Assembly: GCF_029714325.1 (NCBI RefSeq)
Contig: NZ_CP121666.1
Span: 6,479,001 to 6,543,000, forward strand
Direction: 5' to 3'
Origin: Bradyrhizobium sp. CB1717
Lineage (GTDB): Bacteria > Pseudomonadota > Alphaproteobacteria > Rhizobiales > Xanthobacteraceae
Length of the DNA: 64,000 bases
The position numbers and the translations under genes are program-made. Below the pieces are notes generated by a model, which worked only from the letters and a program-made list of their open reading frames with translations, was not told the origin of the DNA and searched no databases. Below, piece by piece: positions 60,535 to 64,000 of the stretch (the stretch's first letter is position 1; each line of letters starts with the position of its first letter).

Positions 60535-61983
60535 ATGGCGCGCGCATTGATGATCCAGGGAGCCGGCTCGGACGTGGGCAAGTCGCTCATCGTCGCCGGT
60601 CTTGCGCGCGCCTTCACGCGGCGCGGCCTGCGTGTGCTCCCGTTCAAGCCGCAGAACATGTCGAACAATGCGGCCGTCACGGTCGACGGCGGCGAGATCG
60701 GTCGCGCCCAGGCGCTGCAGGCGCTCGCGGCCGGCGTCGAGCCGCACACCGACATGAACCCGGTGCTGCTCAAGCCCGAGACCGATGTCGGCGCCCAGGT
60801 CGTTGTTCACGGCAAGCGCATTGCGACCGCGCGTGCGCGCGAATATGCGGCGATGAAGCCCTCGCTGATGGGCGCGGTGCTCGAGAGTTTCGAGCGGCTG
60901 AAGGCACGCTCCGATCTCGTGCTGATCGAAGGCGCCGGCAGCCCGGCCGAGGTAAACCTGCGCAAGGCCGACATCGCCAATATGGGCTTTGCATGCAAGG
61001 CCGACGTTCCGGTCGTGCTGGTCGGCGACATCGATCGCGGCGGCGTCATCGCCCAGCTCGTCGGTATCAAGACGGTGATCGATCCTGATGATGCCGCGAT
61101 GATCCAGGGCTTTGTGATCAACAAGTTCCGCGGCGATCCTACGCTGTTCGACGACGGCTACGGGCTGATCGAGCAGAAGACGTCGTGGCGCGGCCTTGGC
61201 GTGCTGCCCTGGTTCGCGCGCGCCGGCGAGCTGCCGGCCGAGGACGCGCTGGGCCTGAGCGATGCGCGCAAGCCCGGGCAATGCAAGATCGCGTGCCTCG
61301 CGCTGTCACGGATCGCCAATTTCGACGATCTCGATCCGCTCAAGCTCGAGCCTGGTGTCGATCTCGTCATGGTCCGTCCGGGCGACGCGATCCCCGGCGA
61401 TGTCCGTCTCGTCATCATCCCCGGCTCCAAATCCACCCGCGGCGATCTCGCCTTCCTGCGTGCGCAGGGCTGGGATATCGATCTGCTCGCGCATCACCGC
61501 CGCGGCGGTCATGTGCTCGGCCTTTGCGGCGGCTACCAGATGCTGGGGCGCAGCGTTTCCGACCCTGAAAGCATCGAAGGTCCTGCGGGCGACACGCCAG
61601 GCCTAGGACTTCTCGATGTCCAGACGGTGATGACCCCGCAGAAGACGCTGACGCGTGTTGCCGCCGTGCATGCCGCGACCGATCAGCCAATCCAGGCCTA
61701 CGAAATCCACATCGGCCGCACCGACGGGCCCGATCGCGCGCGTCCGTTCGCCAGCTTGAACGGCGAGCCCGAGGGCGCGATCTCGCGCGACGGCCGCGTG
61801 CAAGGCAGCTATTTGCATGGCCTCTTCACGTCGGATGATTTCCGCAAGGCGTATCTGGCGAAACTCGATATTCCCGCGGGCGAAGAGCCCTATCACGCCA
61901 GGGTCGAGAGCGCGCTCGATGCCCTCGCCGATCACATCGAAAAGCATCTCGACGTCGAAGGCGTGCTCGCGCTAGCGCGCTAG
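60535..61983 (+). CDS. cobQ: Cobyric acid synthase
   Basis: A 482-aa amidotransferase that amidates the b, d, e and g side chains. [20 protein letters not shown] is the synthetase P-loop. [20 protein letters not shown] and [17 protein letters not shown] follow. The C-terminal glutaminase has Cys in [12 protein letters not shown] (about residue 328). Its 3' end overlaps that of the threonine-phosphate decarboxylase gene by 12 bases, convergently. It forms an operon with cobO. Confidence 0.95.
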   Translation: MARALMIQGAGSDVGKSLIVAGLARAFTRRGLRVLPFKPQNMSNNAAVTVDGGEIGRAQALQALAAGVEPHTDMNPVLLKPETDVGAQVVVHGKRIATARAREYAAMKPSLMGAVLESFERLKARSDLVLIEGAGSPAEVNLRKADIANMGFACKADVPVVLVGDIDRGGVIAQLVGIKTVIDPDDAAMIQGFVINKFRGDPTLFDDGYGLIEQKTSWRGLGVLPWFARAGELPAEDALGLSDARKPGQCKIACLALSRIANFDDLDPLKLEPGVDLVMVRPGDAIPGDVRLVIIPGSKSTRGDLAFLRAQGWDIDLLAHHRRGGHVLGLCGGYQMLGRSVSDPESIEGPAGDTPGLGLLDVQTVMTPQKTLTRVAAVHAATDQPIQAYEIHIGRTDGPDRARPFASLNGEPEGAISRDGRVQGSYLHGLFTSDDFRKAYLAKLDIPAGEEPYHARVESALDALADHIEKHLDVEGVLALAR

Positions 61984-62937
61984 GACCTCGCCAAGGCGCG
62001 TCCACTCGGCTTCGCTGCCGGGGAGCCCGAGCCGCAGCCATGTCGGCTCTTTCGCGAACACGCGCGACCAGATCTGGCCGCGCGCCAGCTTGTCCTGTGC
62101 GGCCAGTGCGTCAGGCGTCTCGTAGAGACGAAACAGCGGCGTGCCGCCGATGAGCGTCCAGTTCTGCGACTGCATCATCGCGTCGAGCCGTATGCTGTCG
62201 CGCACAAGACGCGCTGAGGTGGTCTCAGTCCAGGCATCGTCCCGCAAGGCGCGGCAGCCGATCGCAATCGCCGCGCCAGAAACCGGCCACGGACCTGACG
62301 CCGCCGCGAGCTTGCCGACGTCGGCTCCATTGCCGATCGCGAACCCAAGCCGCAGGCCGGCCAACCCGTAAAACTTTCCGAACGAGCGCAGGATCAGCAG
62401 TCCCGGCTGATCCGCGTCCGGTGCCAGCGACAGATGCGGAACGGCATCGGCAAAACTCTCGTCAACCACGAGACGGCCGACGCGCGGCAGCAGTGCAAGC
62501 AAATCATTGGGCGCGTGGCTTCGGCCATCGGGGTTGTTGGGATTGACGATGATGGCGAGGTCCGCGCCTGCCAATGCCTGAAGGTCTCTGACCTCCTGGA
62601 CATCCCAGCCCGTAGCCGAGAGGACTCCGGCGTATTCATTGTAGGTCGGCGCGAGGATGCGGGCGCGGCCGCATGGCGCGAGTTGCGGCAATAGTTGAAT
62701 GGCGGCTTGCGCGCCACCCATCGCAACGAGCGCCGCACTCGTGCGGTAGGCGTGCCGCGCGGCCTGATCCAACGCATCGATCTCGGCACGCGACGGCAGC
62801 GCAGTCCACGCGCGCGCGCTCACCTCGCCTACCGGATAAGGCACCCGGTTGATCCCCGTCGACAGGTCGATCCAGTCCTCGGTTCGGCCGCCGAACCGCT
62901 GCTGGGCCAGATCGAGATTTCCACCGTGCTCGCGCAT
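61972..62937 (-). CDS. cobD: L-threonine-O-3-phosphate decarboxylase (PLP aminotransferase fold)
   Basis: A 321-aa PLP enzyme (CobC in P. denitrificans naming) supplying aminopropanol phosphate for the nucleotide loop. The N-terminus [17 protein letters not shown] and [15 protein letters not shown], the PNNPDG turn and the PLP-Lys in [15 protein letters not shown] (about residue 201) identify the family. The longer open frame to 63195 is discarded, as it overlaps cbiB. It starts 11 bases after the cbiB stop. Confidence 0.93.
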   Translation of the reverse strand: MREHGGNLDLAQQRFGGRTEDWIDLSTGINRVPYPVGEVSARAWTALPSRAEIDALDQAARHAYRTSAALVAMGGAQAAIQLLPQLAPCGRARILAPTYNEYAGVLSATGWDVQEVRDLQALAGADLAIIVNPNNPDGRSHAPNDLLALLPRVGRLVVDESFADAVPHLSLAPDADQPGLLILRSFGKFYGLAGLRLGFAIGNGADVGKLAAASGPWPVSGAAIAIGCRALRDDAWTETTSARLVRDSIRLDAMMQSQNWTLIGGTPLFRLYETPDALAAQDKLARGQIWSRVFAKEPTWLRLGLPGSEAEWTRLGEVLAR

Positions 62938-62948
62938 GCTCCGTTCTT

Positions 62949-63890
62949 TCACGCGAAGGCCAGGATCGCAAGCAGGCCTGCGAGCAGCAGCATGGCACGG
63001 CGGTAGACGTTCAGCCCCTCGCCGATGTCGGCGGGACGCGGATCGCGCGCGCCTTCGTTGAGCCAGGGCTCCTTTGTGACGCTGCCATGATAGATGCGGG
63101 GGCCACTGAGCCGCACACCAAGCGCGCCCGCCATCGCCGCTTCCGGCCAGCCGGCGTTGGGCGAGCGATGGCGACGCGCATCGCGCGTCATGCACGACAA
63201 CGCTTCGGATCGCCGTGGTGCCAACAGCACGAACAGAAATCCGGTCAGACGCGCCGGAATGAAATTTGCGACATCGTCGATGCGCGCGGCGGCCCAGCCG
63301 AAGGCCTCGTGCCGCTCGCTGCGATGGCCGATCATGGAATCCAGCGTATTGATGGCCTTGTAGCCGAGGATGCCGGGCAGGCCGAACAGCGCGCCCCAGA
63401 ACACCGGCGCGACGATGCCGTCGGAGGCGTTCTCGGCGAGGCTCTCGATTGCCGCGCGCGCGATGCCGGCTTCATCGAGCGCCGCGGGATCGCGGCCGAC
63501 GATGCGCGACACGGCCTCGCGTGCAGCGGCGATGTCGCCGGCCTGCAAGGGCCTCGCGACGGCGGCAACGTGATCATGGAGCGAGCGCAGCGCGACCAGC
63601 GGCCAGGCGAGCACGCCCACCAGCACGATCTGCGCCCATCCCCAAGGGAGCAGCGACTGAAGGCCCCAGCCGATCGCAACGGACAATGCGATCACCGCGA
63701 GTGCTCCAACGACGCCCGCAGTGCGGCGGACCCCCGGCGCATCGGAGGAGCGATTCCAGCCGGTATCGATCGCGCCGATCAGCCGGCCCAGCCAGGTCAC
63801 GGGATGACCGATCCGCGCGAACAGCCACAACGGCCAGCCCAAAAGGACATCCACTGCCATCGCCACCACCATCGCGCCCGCAAAGCCCAA
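62949..63890 (-). CDS. cbiB: Adenosylcobinamide-phosphate synthase
   Basis: A 313-aa membrane protein (CobD in P. denitrificans naming). HPVTWLGRLIGAID near the start, ASDGIVAPVFWGALFGLPGI, LDSMIGHRSERHEAFGWAAARIDDVANFIPARLTG and PNAGWPEAAMAGALGVRL are signatures. The start is a TTG at 63890 with GGAGG 5 bases upstream. In-frame ATGs at 63872 and 63860 are alternatives. It attaches aminopropanol phosphate to adenosylcobyric acid. Confidence 0.92.
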   Translation of the reverse strand: MGFAGAMVVAMAVDVLLGWPLWLFARIGHPVTWLGRLIGAIDTGWNRSSDAPGVRRTAGVVGALAVIALSVAIGWGLQSLLPWGWAQIVLVGVLAWPLVALRSLHDHVAAVARPLQAGDIAAAREAVSRIVGRDPAALDEAGIARAAIESLAENASDGIVAPVFWGALFGLPGILGYKAINTLDSMIGHRSERHEAFGWAAARIDDVANFIPARLTGFLFVLLAPRRSEALSCMTRDARRHRSPNAGWPEAAMAGALGVRLSGPRIYHGSVTKEPWLNEGARDPRPADIGEGLNVYRRAMLLLAGLLAILAFA

Positions 63891-64000
63891 ACCCGCCTCC
63901 TGTCCCGCCCCTGTTGCGCAAAGCGGCGGCCGAGCGCAAGCCCCCGGCGGCCTGATTTCGGCTTTGTCTTTGGCCGCGTTTGGTGATTAGTGCTGCCGAC

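Noticed and set aside
63891..64000. Possible next gene at the right edge
   Set aside because: The last 110 bases contain no start or motif I can support on either strand.

Overview
The window is a high-GC chromosomal segment of an alphaproteobacterium, most likely Bradyrhizobium or a close relative. I infer this from the aerobic cobalamin gene set in Pseudomonas denitrificans-type order, the abundance of aromatic/organic-acid catabolic operons, an IS5-type transposase remnant, and intergenic palindromes of the kind common in that genus. No tRNA, rRNA, CRISPR array or prophage was seen.

Layout. (1) 1-5.9 kb: the start of a DapA-type aldolase gene runs off the left edge. It diverges from a LacI-type regulator followed by a tautomerase, acyl-CoA dehydrogenase, family I CoA-transferase, MaoC hydratase and amino-acid-type periplasmic binding protein, which look like one organic-acid catabolic operon. 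Two near-identical palindromes lie in the divergent promoter region. (2) 6-21 kb, mostly minus strand: a UbiX/UbiD pair, an AraC regulator, a three-subunit molybdenum hydroxylase (large subunit fused to a CoxG-like domain), a CoA ligase, an enoyl-CoA hydratase, an MFS transporter and an aldehyde dehydrogenase. A divergent LysR gene and a second AraC gene follow. This looks like an uncharacterised (hetero)aromatic acid pathway. (3) 21-35 kb: an O-methyltransferase/flavin reductase-like pair, an orphan TctC-type binding protein, a dihydropyrimidinase, two Asp/Glu-racemase superfamily proteins with altered catalytic cysteines around a GntR regulator, a PotABCD-type ABC transporter, 5-hydroxyisourate hydrolase, an MFS transporter and an amidase. 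Together these suggest use of hydantoin-, pyrimidine- or purine-derived compounds.

(4) 34.8-39 kb: a patchy region with an IS5-family transposase remnant, an AraC regulator, small hypothetical genes (one NepR-like, one frameshifted), an OpgC-like membrane acyltransferase and stretches with no gene.

(5) 39-64 kb: an almost complete aerobic cobalamin biosynthesis and uptake region. Three cobalamin riboswitches, all on the minus strand, precede (a) a TonB-dependent receptor plus PepSY membrane protein, (b) a CbiM-like permease followed by cobF and cobT, and (c) a DUF1636 gene followed by cobW-cobN-cobG-cobH-cobI-cobJ-cobL-cobE-cobM-cobB-cobA, tightly packed and mostly joined by 4-base ATGA overlaps. 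cobK lies antisense between cobJ and cobL and overlaps both. On the far side, cobO-cobQ (plus) converge on the threonine-phosphate decarboxylase gene and cbiB (minus). The set covers uroporphyrinogen III to adenosylcobinamide phosphate, apart from the chelatase CobS/CobT subunits, cob(II)yrinate reductase, CobP kinase/guanylyltransferase and CobV synthase, which must be encoded elsewhere if the pathway is complete.
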